A DNA stretch of 64,000 nt from Poseidonibacter ostreae (GTDB lineage Bacteria > Campylobacterota > Campylobacteria > Campylobacterales > Arcobacteraceae): assembly GCF_009208055.1 (NCBI RefSeq), contig NZ_WFKI01000002.1, positions 1 through 64,000 of the forward strand. Reading direction: 5' to 3'. The first letter of the stretch is position 1. The number at the start of each line of letters is the position of its first letter. Made by a program: the position numbers and the translations under genes. This document shows positions 53,966 to 62,883 of the stretch, piece by piece. The notes beneath the pieces were generated by a model. It was not told the DNA's origin. It did not search any database and worked only from the letters and a program-made list of their open reading frames with translations.

Positions 53966-56900
53966 ATGAAAAATGAACAAGAATTAATAAATTCATCAAT
54001 AAAACTAGCAGAAAAATGGCAAAACAGAGCTACACAACTAGTAAGTGATTGGGATAGAGAATTTTATGTAAAGATGAATAAAATGCTTGAACATCCAAAA
54101 GATAAAGCATTATTAATTGAGCTTATGGACCAATGTTTCAGATGTGAATCAAATGCAAGAATTGCAAATCAAATCATATTTTTATTACAAAAACATGGAA
54201 TGGCACACTTTTTTACAACTAAAGACAAGACACTATTATGGTTATTTGAAAACTTTGGTAAATACTTACCTAATCTATCAGTTCCTTTATTTGTAGACCA
54301 AATTAGAGAAGATACAAAAACAGTAGTTATTAAAGGAGAAGAAGAGCCTTTTAATAAACACTTAACAATGAGAAGAAAAGAGGGTACTAGAGTAAATCTT
54401 AACCTAATTGGTGAGGTAGTACTTGGTGAAGAAGAAGCTAGTGAGAGAATGGAAAAATATCTAAAAGCCCTTTCAAACCCAAATATTGACTATATCTCTA
54501 TTAAAATCTCTACAATCTTTTCTCAAATCTCAGCACTTGATTTTGACCATACGGTTGAAGTTTTAGTTGAGAAATTAACACAAATTTATGCTCAAGCTGT
54601 TAAATATCCTTATATTGCACCAAATGGTACTAAATCAAATAAATTTATAAATTTAGATATGGAAGAGTATAGAGATTTAGATATAACAGTTGCAGTATTT
54701 AAAAAAACACTTGAAAAGCCAGAGTTTAAAGATTTTTATGCAGGAATTGTTCTTCAAGCATATTTACCAGATTCATTTAATGTTCAAAAAGATTTATGTG
54801 ATTGGGCTAAAAAAAGAGTTGAAAATGGAGGTGCTCCTATTAAGTTTAGACTTGTTAAGGGTGCTAATATGGAGATGGAAGAAACTGAAGCTTCTCAAAA
54901 ACATTGGGAGATGGTTACTTATACTGAAAAATTAGATACTGACTCAAACTATAAAAGAATGGCAAGATATGCTTTACAAAAAGAGAATGCTCCTTATATG
55001 CATATAGGAACGGCATCACATAACCTATTTGAATTAGCTTATGCTACTCAATTAGCAAATGATAATAATGTAGGTGAATATCATAGTTTAGAGATGCTTG
55101 AGGGAATGAGTGAATCAGCAAGACTTGCTATTAAAGAGATTTCAAAAGAAGTAGTTTTATATGCACCAACAGCTGCAAAAGAACAGTTTACAAATGCAAT
55201 TGCATATTTAGTAAGACGTCTTGATGAAAATACAGGTCCTAATAACTTTATTAGATATTCATTTGGATTAACAGTTGGTTCAAAAAATTGGAATATGCAA
55301 AAAGAGTTATTTATTAAATCTTTTGAAGCGGAGAAAACTTCATTTGTAGGTGCAAAAAGAACACAAAATAGATTAGATGAGAAATGGGATGAATTTGAAA
55401 AATCATCATTTGATACAAACTCTTACAAAGCAGAAGCTGATACTGATTTCGTACTTCCAAAAAATCATGAATGGGCTAGAAATATTGTAAAAAAATGGAA
55501 ACACTCTTCAGATACTATTCATACAATTGCTCCTGTAGTTGTAGGTGGAGAGGATTTAATAGGTGAGCGTAAGATTTACGATGCTATTGATAAATCACAG
55601 TTTGAAGATAATGTACTTGCTGGTAGATTTGCCTTAGCTAATGAAGAAGATATTAAAAGAGCAGTTGAAGTAGCAAAAGAGGATGTTGATGGGTGGAGAG
55701 ACTTAACACATTCACAAAGACATTATATTTTAAAAGATGTAGCTATCAAATTTAGAGAAAGACGTGATGATTTAATAGGTATTGCAGGTGCTGAAGTTGG
55801 AAAAGTATTTACAGAAACAGATGTAGAAGTTTCAGAAGCAATTGATTTTGTAGAGTTTTATTCTCATGCAGTAAGACATTTTGAGTCTTATGAAAATTTA
55901 GAGTTAAAAGGAAAAGGTGTAGGAGTTGTTGTGCCTCCTTGGAATTTCCCTATTGCTATTCCAGTTGGAGGAGTGGCTTCTACTTTAGCTGCAGGAAATA
56001 CAGTAATTATTAAACCAGCTTCAGTTGCTGCTTTATGTGCTTATGAAATGTGTAAGTGTTTTTGGGATGCTGGAGTTTCAAAAAATACTTTACAATTTTT
56101 ACCTTGTCCAGGAGCTTTAGCAGGTGAACATTTAATTCCTAATAAAGATATTGATTTCTTAATCTTAACAGGTGGAGAAGATACAGCGGCTACTATGATG
56201 GAAACTAGAAATGACTTATTCTTAAGTGCTGAAACTGGTGGAAAAGATGCAACAATAGTTACAAATATGGCCGATAGAGAACAAGCTGTTAAAAATGTAT
56301 GTCAAAGTGCTTTTGGAAATTCAGGTCAAAAATGTTCAGCAACTTCACTTTTAGTTTTAGAAGATGAGGTTTATAATGATAAGGGATTTAAAAAAGCTTT
56401 AATTGATACTGCAACTTCAATGAATGTAGGTTCTATTTGGGATTTTAAAAATAGAATTGGAACACTAGCAAATAAAGTAGGTGGTAACCTTGAAAAGGCA
56501 TTAAACCAGCTTGAGGGCAATGAAACTTGGGCAGTAGAACCATCATATGAAAACAATAATCCATATATGTTAAAACCTTCAATTAAATGGGGTGTAGAAG
56601 AGGGTAGTTTTATTCATATGAATGAGTTATTTGGACCAGTATTAGCAGTAATGAGAGCTAGTGACTTAGAACATGCAGTAAAAATTGTAAATGATACTGG
56701 ATATGGATTGACTTCAGGAATTGAATCTTTAGATGAAAGAGAAGTTACATATTGGAAAGAAAATCTAAAAGCTGGTAACCTTTATGTTAATAGAGGAACA
56801 ACAGGTGCAATTGTTTTAAGACAACCTTTTGGTGGAATGGGAAAATCAGCAATTGGTGCTGGTAGAAAAGCAGGTTTCTATAATTATATAACACAGTTCG

Positions 56901-57535
56901 TAGATATAAATGAAAAAACAAGTCCTAAAACAGCTAAAAAATACAATACAGAATTAACACAGTTTATTGAAAATTGTAAAAATACGCAAAATGAAAAGCA
57001 AGATTTTGAAAAACTAGAAATAGCATTACAGTCATACTACGAGAACTTTGAAAATGAGTTTTCAAAAGAAAAAGATTATGCAAATGTTAGAGGTGAAGAT
57101 AACCACTTTAAATATATTCCCTTAGATAATGTATTAATTAGAGTATCAAGTGACGATACAATTTTTGAAACAGTTTCAAGAATAATAGCAGCAAGAGTTT
57201 CCGGTGTTCATTTTAAAGTTTCAATTGAGAATAATGAGTTAGTTAAGTCATTTTTAGAAAATGCAAAAGAGTTATTTACAAGTAGAGATAGTCTAATTTC
57301 TCAAACAGAAAAAGAGATGATAAAAACACTTAGTAAGTATGATAGAGTTATCTATTCTGATATTTCAAAAGTGTCAGCATTAGTGTTTAAGGAAGCTTCT
57401 AAATCATTAACATTTATAGTAAGACAAACTCCTATGATGGAGGGAAGATTAGAACTTCTTAATTACTTTATTGAACAATCTATTTCTCACTCATACCATA
57501 GATATGGAAATATAGGAGCAAGAGGAATTAATTAA
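53966..57535 (+). CDS. putA: Bifunctional proline dehydrogenase / 1-pyrroline-5-carboxylate dehydrogenase
   Basis: PutA oxidises proline to glutamate in two steps. The 1189-residue protein has a PRODH barrel (about 130-440, RLVKGANMEMEE near 295 and LVRRLDENTGPNNFIRYSF near 412). The aldehyde dehydrogenase domain (about 530-985) has glutamate E756 in AETGGKDATIV and catalytic C790 in NSGQKCSATS. A C-terminal tail of about 200 residues follows. The N-terminal ribbon-helix-helix repressor domain of enterobacterial PutA is absent, so regulation must lie elsewhere. ATG 53966 follows AAGGAT. Confidence 0.96.
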   Translation: MKNEQELINSSIKLAEKWQNRATQLVSDWDREFYVKMNKMLEHPKDKALLIELMDQCFRCESNARIANQIIFLLQKHGMAHFFTTKDKTLLWLFENFGKYLPNLSVPLFVDQIREDTKTVVIKGEEEPFNKHLTMRRKEGTRVNLNLIGEVVLGEEEASERMEKYLKALSNPNIDYISIKISTIFSQISALDFDHTVEVLVEKLTQIYAQAVKYPYIAPNGTKSNKFINLDMEEYRDLDITVAVFKKTLEKPEFKDFYAGIVLQAYLPDSFNVQKDLCDWAKKRVENGGAPIKFRLVKGANMEMEETEASQKHWEMVTYTEKLDTDSNYKRMARYALQKENAPYMHIGTASHNLFELAYATQLANDNNVGEYHSLEMLEGMSESARLAIKEISKEVVLYAPTAAKEQFTNAIAYLVRRLDENTGPNNFIRYSFGLTVGSKNWNMQKELFIKSFEAEKTSFVGAKRTQNRLDEKWDEFEKSSFDTNSYKAEADTDFVLPKNHEWARNIVKKWKHSSDTIHTIAPVVVGGEDLIGERKIYDAIDKSQFEDNVLAGRFALANEEDIKRAVEVAKEDVDGWRDLTHSQRHYILKDVAIKFRERRDDLIGIAGAEVGKVFTETDVEVSEAIDFVEFYSHAVRHFESYENLELKGKGVGVVVPPWNFPIAIPVGGVASTLAAGNTVIIKPASVAALCAYEMCKCFWDAGVSKNTLQFLPCPGALAGEHLIPNKDIDFLILTGGEDTAATMMETRNDLFLSAETGGKDATIVTNMADREQAVKNVCQSAFGNSGQKCSATSLLVLEDEVYNDKGFKKALIDTATSMNVGSIWDFKNRIGTLANKVGGNLEKALNQLEGNETWAVEPSYENNNPYMLKPSIKWGVEEGSFIHMNELFGPVLAVMRASDLEHAVKIVNDTGYGLTSGIESLDEREVTYWKENLKAGNLYVNRGTTGAIVLRQPFGGMGKSAIGAGRKAGFYNYITQFVDINEKTSPKTAKKYNTELTQFIENCKNTQNEKQDFEKLEIALQSYYENFENEFSKEKDYANVRGEDNHFKYIPLDNVLIRVSSDDTIFETVSRIIAARVSGVHFKVSIENNELVKSFLENAKELFTSRDSLISQTEKEMIKTLSKYDRVIYSDISKVSALVFKEASKSLTFIVRQTPMMEGRLELLNYFIEQSISHSYHRYGNIGARGIN

Positions 57536-57558
57536 TAAGAGAGATAACCTCTCTTATT
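57534..57558 (+). terminator. Hairpin at the end of putA
   Basis: AATAAGAGAG (57534-57543) pairs with CTCTCTTATT (57549-57558), overlapping the putA stop codon. There is no U tract, so it may protect the mRNA end or terminate weakly. Confidence 0.5.
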
Positions 57559-57596
57559 GATAAATAGCTTAGCTTTTAGGTAAGCCCTAGATACTT

Positions 57597-58490
57597 TTAA
57601 TTTGTTTCAAGTGCTTTATTAACACAAGACTTAAAGGAAGTATTATCTGCAATAACAGTATTGATATCTTTAGGGATATATTGTGCTGTTGTTTTCCCAA
57701 TAGATATTGCTTTATAAGATTTATCCCAAGAAAATATTTTAAAAAAATATTTAACTGTTGAAGGAGAAGTAAAGATAATCTTAGAATTTTTAGGAATTTT
57801 AACTTTTTTAACTTTTTCATTAAAACTATTTTTATAAATAATCTCATCTTTACAATCAATACTATTGTCTTTCATAATTTCTAAAAAATCAGATACTATT
57901 TCTTCTCCTCTTAAATATAAAACTTTTTTGCCTTTTAATAAGTTTAATATTTCATATGCAAATTCATTACCGTGCTTTGTTTTGCTTATATACTCTAATT
58001 TTCCATCTAAATCTTTTACTAGTTTTGCTGTTTGCTCTGAAATAACATACGAAGGGATTTTTTTCCAATTTTTATTAATTGAATTGATTGCTTTAATTGC
58101 ATTTTTTGAAGTAAATACAATAGCATCATATTTAGTAAAATCTATCTCTTTATTTATAAAAGTGATTTTAAATAAAGGTATATTTTTTGCCCACTGCACT
58201 TTTTTATCGTTTAGTAAAAAAATATTTTTACTATTGTTTTTGAAATTTTCAATAAATATTGAGAATTTTTCTTTTATATTAAAACTAGTTTCTTTAAAAG
58301 TAATTGTTTTATCTTTAACTACATTAAAGGGAATTCTCTCTTTTGATAAATAATATGTAATTTTAAAAAATTCTAGTTTTGTATGTTTATTAGAGTAATC
58401 AACATCTTTAATTAAACTATTTTCTTTACTATCAAATTCATAAAATATTAGATTTAGTGATTTAATAAACTCTTTTATATTAATATTCAT
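57597..58490 (-). CDS. hemD: Uroporphyrinogen-III synthase with N-terminal extension
   Basis: The C-terminal 210 residues look like HemD, which closes hydroxymethylbilane into uroporphyrinogen III. YDAIVFTSKNAIKAI is near 123, SYVISEQTAKLVKDL near 147, KKVLYLRGEE near 188, IIFTSPSTVKYFF near 240 and AISIGKTTAQYI near 262. The first 88 or so residues are Lys/Phe/Ile-rich and not part of the usual enzyme; I do not recognise them. The frame is uninterrupted from ATG 58490. HemD is weakly conserved, so the call rests on the paired TS(K/P) motifs. Confidence 0.78.
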   Translation of the reverse strand: MNINIKEFIKSLNLIFYEFDSKENSLIKDVDYSNKHTKLEFFKITYYLSKERIPFNVVKDKTITFKETSFNIKEKFSIFIENFKNNSKNIFLLNDKKVQWAKNIPLFKITFINKEIDFTKYDAIVFTSKNAIKAINSINKNWKKIPSYVISEQTAKLVKDLDGKLEYISKTKHGNEFAYEILNLLKGKKVLYLRGEEIVSDFLEIMKDNSIDCKDEIIYKNSFNEKVKKVKIPKNSKIIFTSPSTVKYFFKIFSWDKSYKAISIGKTTAQYIPKDINTVIADNTSFKSCVNKALETN

Positions 58491-58573
58491 TTTATTCCTT
58501 ATTCAAATGATATTATATCAGTTTTGTATTTGATCACTATTTATGTAGTAAAGGCTAAGGTTTTTTAGCCTTC

Positions 58574-59035
58574 TTAACTAATTGCTCTGTTATATCTAAT
58601 ATTATACAGTGATGGGAATGCTAATCCTAACCCAATTCCACCTAAGATTATAATTGTTTTTAATCCATTTTCAATAAAAAGATTGATTAATTCAGGTGTA
58701 ACTCCATGAGCGTTCATCTCTATTAAATTTATTATTGCAGAAAAGGCAAATGTTCCAGGAAGTAAAGGAATAATTGATGCAATAGTATAAACAGGTCTTG
58801 GTATTATAAATTTTCTAGACCAATAAAGTGCAACTATTCCAATAATTGTAGAAGCTAAAAATGTTGCTAGTTCTAAGGGTACATCTAAGTCTTGTAATAT
58901 AATTCTTGAAGTATATGCAATAGCTCCGCCAAATGCACAATAAATAAGAGCATGTTTTGGAACATTAAAAACCATAGCAAATCCAAGAGCTGGTATTGCT
59001 GCAAAGATTGCATTTAAAATATATTCAGTAATCAT
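58574..59035 (-). CDS. ThrE-family exporter, small membrane subunit (YjjB-like)
   Basis: A 153-residue membrane protein starting MITEYILNAIFAAIPALGFAM at ATG 59035; the longer open frame upstream overlaps the partner gene and is not used. About five hydrophobic segments are seen, with SIIPLLPGTFAFSAI typical of the ThrE C-terminal part. It matches the second half of a split threonine/serine exporter, in E. coli YjjB, associated with succinate export. It begins 2 bases after the partner gene. Confidence 0.88.
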   Translation of the reverse strand: MITEYILNAIFAAIPALGFAMVFNVPKHALIYCAFGGAIAYTSRIILQDLDVPLELATFLASTIIGIVALYWSRKFIIPRPVYTIASIIPLLPGTFAFSAIINLIEMNAHGVTPELINLFIENGLKTIIILGGIGLGLAFPSLYNIRYNRAIS

Positions 59036-59037
59036 AA

Positions 59038-59817
59038 CTACCATCCTTTTAAACTTAATAATGCAAGAGCTAAAATAATTCCTATTGAAGTAGCTACTGT
59101 TAGTAAAACAGCTTGCATCCAACGTCCCCAACCCATTGCAAGATAACCTTTTACTGCATCTAAAACAGAGTTTACAAAAGGAAAACCAGGAGCTAAAAGA
59201 ATTACACTAGCTGAAAGAATAACATTAGGAGTTGAACTTAACTCATATATTTGTGATAGTCCTGCAACTATTGTTGCTACAAAAGCTGTAAATGCAAAAG
59301 TTATAATCATTACAAACTTTCTTTTTGCTAACTCTTGTCTTGTAAACATAGCTAAAGTTGATGCTATAAATGTTATAAAAAATGCAGAGATATCTCCACC
59401 TGTTAAATAAGCAAATGAAGCACAAGATAAACCAACCATAAACATTACTAACCATCTGTTATAATAATTAGGCTGTATCTCTTTTAGTGCTTTAAAAATA
59501 AAGTCAACATCTTGTTTCTCTTTTTCTATATTGTGACACATTTTTTGAACATCACAAACAATAGACATATTAATAGGTTTATGATGTGCTCTTCTTGTAG
59601 TGGTAACAGATTGTGTTTGATTATTGCTAAGAGTACTTAGTACTATTGCAGAGGGTATTAGTGACATTTCAACAGAGTCTATTCCTAATGCATTTCCAAG
59701 TCTTTGTGCAGTCTCTTCAATAAGTTTACTTTCTGCTCCAAATTCCAACATTAAAACTGCTGCTTTTATAATAGCTCTTGTGATTTTTGTTTGTTCTTCG
59801 TAAGTGATTTTTTTCAT
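59038..59817 (-). CDS. ThrE-family exporter, large subunit (YjjP-like)
   Basis: A 259-residue protein with a soluble N-terminal half containing VMLEFGAESKLIEETAQRLG near 17-37 and TTRRAHHKPIN near 75. Five hydrophobic segments follow (about 120-255), including LLAPGFPFVNSVLDAVKG near 208. This is the DUF1212/ThrE N-terminal form. With the next gene it makes a split exporter for threonine, serine or a dicarboxylate; the substrate cannot be told. Confidence 0.9.
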   Translation of the reverse strand: MKKITYEEQTKITRAIIKAAVLMLEFGAESKLIEETAQRLGNALGIDSVEMSLIPSAIVLSTLSNNQTQSVTTTRRAHHKPINMSIVCDVQKMCHNIEKEKQDVDFIFKALKEIQPNYYNRWLVMFMVGLSCASFAYLTGGDISAFFITFIASTLAMFTRQELAKRKFVMIITFAFTAFVATIVAGLSQIYELSSTPNVILSASVILLAPGFPFVNSVLDAVKGYLAMGWGRWMQAVLLTVATSIGIILALALLSLKGW

Positions 59818-59934
59818 ATTTTTTTCATTATTAATTTTTTTGATATATTATCAAGAATTTGTTAGATTTGTATGATATTTGAGTATAAAAAATAAAGAAT
59901 TTACATTAAGCCTAAAATAAAAGATTTAATTAGT

Positions 59935-59940
59935 TATAAT
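59935..59940 (+). promoter_or_regulatory. Promoter -10 of the 59963-62192 gene group
   Basis: TATAATCGC on the plus strand, 23 bases before the TTG at 59963. It likely drives the unknown gene, coaX, hisG and the methyltransferase, which are all overlapping. Confidence 0.6.
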
Positions 59941-59962
59941 CGCATTTATATAAAGGCAAAAA

Positions 59963-60295
59963 TTGAAAGAATTAACAAATTATTTTACAAAAAAAGATAT
60001 TATATTTAAACAAATAAATGAAACTACTCCAAAAGAGATAGGTTCAAGAAAAAAAATAGGCATATATCATGCAACTTCTGTAAAAAAAGAGTTTTATGCA
60101 ATTTTTATTGTTGATGCAAAAAGTAGATTTTTAAGAAAAAATGCAGATGATTTAATGGCTCTTTGTGAAACATTATCTTCTCATCTTGACCATAACTTTA
60201 AGAAAAAGGTATTATTAATCTCTTCTCCTTTATGCTCAAAAGCAAAGGCATATTTAAAAGAGAATAAATGGAGTGTTTATATTGATTTTATGTGA
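59963..60295 (+). CDS. Uncharacterised 110-residue protein
   Basis: I do not recognise this protein. It is soluble and basic, with strands YHATSVKKEFYAIFIVDAKSRF then helix LMALCETLSSHL and strand KKKVLLISSPLCSKAK. The DAKS motif next to a strand recalls restriction-endonuclease-like folds, but the acidic partner residues are not clear and I do not assign that. The start is TTG after AAAGG. Its last 14 bases overlap the start of coaX. Confidence 0.75.
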   Translation: MKELTNYFTKKDIIFKQINETTPKEIGSRKKIGIYHATSVKKEFYAIFIVDAKSRFLRKNADDLMALCETLSSHLDHNFKKKVLLISSPLCSKAKAYLKENKWSVYIDFM

Positions 60296-60908
60296 TATTG
60301 GTAATACAACTTTTCATTTTTTAATTGGAAAAAAACATAAGAAATATTCTTTAAAAGATGATATACCAAAGTTTAAAGAGAAGATACTTTTCGTATCAGT
60401 AAATGAAAAAGCAACAAAGAAACTACTTGCTTCAAATCCAAGTGCAATTAATATAAAAAAATATTTAAATTTTAAAACAGAATATAAGGGTCAAGGAATT
60501 GATAGAGCTCTTGCTTGTGCTTTTGTAAAAGATGCAGTTATAGTAGATGCAGGAAGTGCAATTACAGTTGATGTAATGAAAAAAGGTATTCATAAAGGTG
60601 GATTTATATTACTTGGAATGAGCGCATTTATAAAAGCTTACCCAAAAATTTCAAAAAAACTAAAATTTGATTTTGAAAAAGATATAAATTTAGATAAAAT
60701 ACCGCTTCAAACAAAAGATGCCATACAATATGCTATGTTGAAATCTATCATTTTACCAATCAAAGAAGTTGCTAAAAATAAGAATATTATATTTACAGGT
60801 GGTGATGGACTAGTTTTAAGTGGCTATTTTAAAAATAGTATATATAAAAAAGATTTAATATTTGAAAATATGAAAAGGATTATTGATGCTAACAATTGCA
60901 TTGCCTAA
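60282..60908 (+). CDS. coaX: Type III pantothenate kinase
   Basis: CoaX phosphorylates pantothenate in the first step of CoA synthesis. TTG at 60282 gives MILCDIGNTTFHF, with the phosphate-binding DIGNT; GGAG lies 8 bases upstream. GTG at 60273 is in frame but overlaps that site. GQGIDRALAC near 70, IVDAGSAITVD near 86, and IFTGGDG near 172 fit the family. The 208-residue length is shorter than the usual 240-260 but normal in this phylum. It overlaps hisG. Confidence 0.93.
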   Translation: MILCDIGNTTFHFLIGKKHKKYSLKDDIPKFKEKILFVSVNEKATKKLLASNPSAINIKKYLNFKTEYKGQGIDRALACAFVKDAVIVDAGSAITVDVMKKGIHKGGFILLGMSAFIKAYPKISKKLKFDFEKDINLDKIPLQTKDAIQYAMLKSIILPIKEVAKNKNIIFTGGDGLVLSGYFKNSIYKKDLIFENMKRIIDANNCIA

Positions 60909-61494
60909 GGGAAGAATTGCTAAAGAAACATTAGAAAAATTTGAAAAGGCTTTTGATGAAAAGTTTGTTTTTGAAGATAGAAAACTTATACTTGAAAAAG
61001 CTGGATTTAGATTTTTAAATGTAAGAAATCAAGATGTACCAACTTATGTAATGCATGGTGCTGCTGATTTAGGTGTAGTAGGACTTGATGTATTAGAAGA
61101 AAAAGAGTACGACTTAATTAAATTACTTGATTTAGAACTAGGTCGATGTAAAGTTGCTTTTGGTTTAAGAAAGGGTGAACAACTTGATATGACTAAAAGT
61201 AAAATTACTGTTGCTACAAAACATGAAGTAATTGCTAAAAAATATTTTGAAGAAAAAGCAATGGCAGTTGATATTATCAAACTATATGGTTCAATAGAAT
61301 TAGCACCACTTGTTAATCTTTCTGATTGTATTGTTGATATTGTTGAAACTGGTGAGACAATGAAGCAAAATGGACTTGAAGTAGGTCCTACAATTATGGA
61401 AAGTAGCGCACATTTAATTGCAAATAAAAACTCGTTTTATGCTAAAAAAGATTTAATTTTAGACTTAAAAGAAAAGATTGAAGCACAACTATAA
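60886..61494 (+). CDS. hisG: ATP phosphoribosyltransferase, short form
   Basis: HisG starts histidine synthesis from ATP and PRPP. ATG 60886 gives MLTIALPKGRI, with AAGGA 6 bases upstream; a TTG one codon earlier is less likely. The 202-residue protein is the short HisG type, which lacks the C-terminal regulatory domain and usually requires HisZ. No hisZ is seen in the window. The PRPP loop IVDIVETGETMKQNGL near 150 is present. Confidence 0.95.
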   Translation: MLTIALPKGRIAKETLEKFEKAFDEKFVFEDRKLILEKAGFRFLNVRNQDVPTYVMHGAADLGVVGLDVLEEKEYDLIKLLDLELGRCKVAFGLRKGEQLDMTKSKITVATKHEVIAKKYFEEKAMAVDIIKLYGSIELAPLVNLSDCIVDIVETGETMKQNGLEVGPTIMESSAHLIANKNSFYAKKDLILDLKEKIEAQL

Positions 61495-62192
61495 TGGGTT
61501 TAGAACTATATTCAAAGATTGAACCTTACTTAGACTTTGAAGATGAGGTTTATTCTCTTCACAAACAGTTTATGGAGTTTGTGATGGTAAATGAACTTGA
61601 TAATATCATTGATATTGGATGTGGTCAAGGATACTTTTTAGATAATTTAAAAATTAATAAAAAAACTGCCTTTGGTATTGATTTAAGTGTAGAACAAATC
61701 AAAGTATGTGAAGCTAAAAACTTAAATGCTCAAGCAATTGCTTTAAGTGAAGTAGAAGAAAAATTTGATTGTGCAACTGCTATTTTTGATGTATTAAATT
61801 ACATTTCAAGTGAAGACTTAGAACAGTTTATTCAAGAAACAAATCTTGTTTTAAATCAAGGCGGATATTTTGTATTTGATGTAAACTCGCACTTTGGATT
61901 TGAATATATTGCACAAGGTTGTATTACAATAGATTTAGAAGATAAATTTATTGGTATTGATGCAGTTTTTGAAAATGAAAAACTTCAAACAGATTTAACA
62001 CTTTTTGAAAAAAATAAAGATAATTTATATACAAAGACAAGTGACTCAATAATACAGCAATACCACTCAAAAGAGTTTTTAACAAAACTGTTAAAAAAAT
62101 GCAATTTCGAAATTCAAGAGATAAAAGAGTTTAATTTACATAGTGATGAAGACGCCGATAAATTAATCTTTATATGCAAAAAAACTAACTAA
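61494..62192 (+). CDS. Class I SAM-dependent methyltransferase
   Basis: A 232-residue methyltransferase with motif I IIDIGCGQGYF at 38-48, the acidic end of strand 2 in FGIDLSVEQIK near 60, and DCATAIFDVLNY near 90. The substrate is unknown. It starts in the hisG stop (TAATG), so it is cotranslated with histidine synthesis genes, though no functional link is evident. A hairpin follows at 62191-62218. Confidence 0.88.
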   Translation: MGLELYSKIEPYLDFEDEVYSLHKQFMEFVMVNELDNIIDIGCGQGYFLDNLKINKKTAFGIDLSVEQIKVCEAKNLNAQAIALSEVEEKFDCATAIFDVLNYISSEDLEQFIQETNLVLNQGGYFVFDVNSHFGFEYIAQGCITIDLEDKFIGIDAVFENEKLQTDLTLFEKNKDNLYTKTSDSIIQQYHSKEFLTKLLKKCNFEIQEIKEFNLHSDEDADKLIFICKKTN

Positions 62193-62218
62193 CACAAAAC
62201 TATTTATAATTTTGTGTT
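62191..62218. terminator. Hairpin after the methyltransferase gene
   Basis: AACACAAAA (62191-62199) pairs with TTTTGTGTT (62210-62218) across a 10-base loop at the stop codon. There is no U tract, so termination is uncertain. Confidence 0.4.
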
Positions 62219-62238
62219 AAATAAAAAGGCACAAAATA

Positions 62239-62841
62239 ATGACTTATCCAGATTTTTATAATAAAATTGAAACAATCAAAGTACAAGATGAATTATCATC
62301 ATTTTTAGGAACATTTGAAGATGGAATTTATGAAATTTCATATTTAGATATTGTAAAAGGTGCGGGACATTCATGTCCTACAGTTTTAGGAGCATATCTT
62401 ATGAATTTAGAAGCTTTAAAAGCTTTATATTCTAATGAACCTGCAAAAAGGGGTGAAGTTGAAGTTTCATTTTCACAACGACAAAGTGAAGCAGTTGCAG
62501 GTGTTATTGGGAATGTTGCTATGAATATTACAGGTGCTTGTACAAATAATGGTTTTAAAGGAATTGCAGGAAAATATGACCGTAATTATCTTTTAAAATT
62601 TGAACAAGATATTAATGATGCAAGTGCAAGATTTACAAGAGTAGATACAAAACAAAGTGTTGACGTATTTTATGATCCAAGCTCAATTCAATTTGATCCA
62701 TCTATGCAAGCTTTAATGCAAAAATGTGTTCAAGGTAATGCAGATGAAACTGAAAAATTAAATTTTGGTAAACTTTGGCAGTCAAGAGTAGAGAATATTT
62801 CTAAAAATATCTCTAATGTTATAACAGTAAAAGAAGTTTAA
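62239..62841 (+). CDS. FmdE-like domain protein of unknown function
   Basis: A 200-residue protein. GAGHSCPTVLGAYLM at 41-55 resembles the GHxCPG helix start of FmdE (formylmethanofuran dehydrogenase subunit E) domains, with H44 and C46 as likely metal ligands. A second cysteine lies in NITGACTNNGF near 96. A zinc-ribbon C-terminus, often present in archaeal FmdE, is missing. FmdE domains in bacteria are mostly uncharacterised. It is preceded by AAAGG-like sequence and is convergent with trpS. Confidence 0.7.
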   Translation: MTYPDFYNKIETIKVQDELSSFLGTFEDGIYEISYLDIVKGAGHSCPTVLGAYLMNLEALKALYSNEPAKRGEVEVSFSQRQSEAVAGVIGNVAMNITGACTNNGFKGIAGKYDRNYLLKFEQDINDASARFTRVDTKQSVDVFYDPSSIQFDPSMQALMQKCVQGNADETEKLNFGKLWQSRVENISKNISNVITVKEV

Positions 62842-62856
62842 TACTTCTTATAAAGG

Positions 62857-62883
62857 ATATAAAAGAGAAAATCTCTTTTATAT
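62857..62883. terminator. Terminator between the FmdE-like gene and trpS
   Basis: ATATAAAAGAGA (62857-62868) pairs with TCTCTTTTATAT (62872-62883) across AAA, overlapping the trpS stop. It lies between convergent genes. Confidence 0.7.

Noticed and set aside
57865..58353. 162-codon frame opposite hemD
   Set aside because: Antisense to hemD; hydrophobic composition comes from its Lys/Asn-rich codons.
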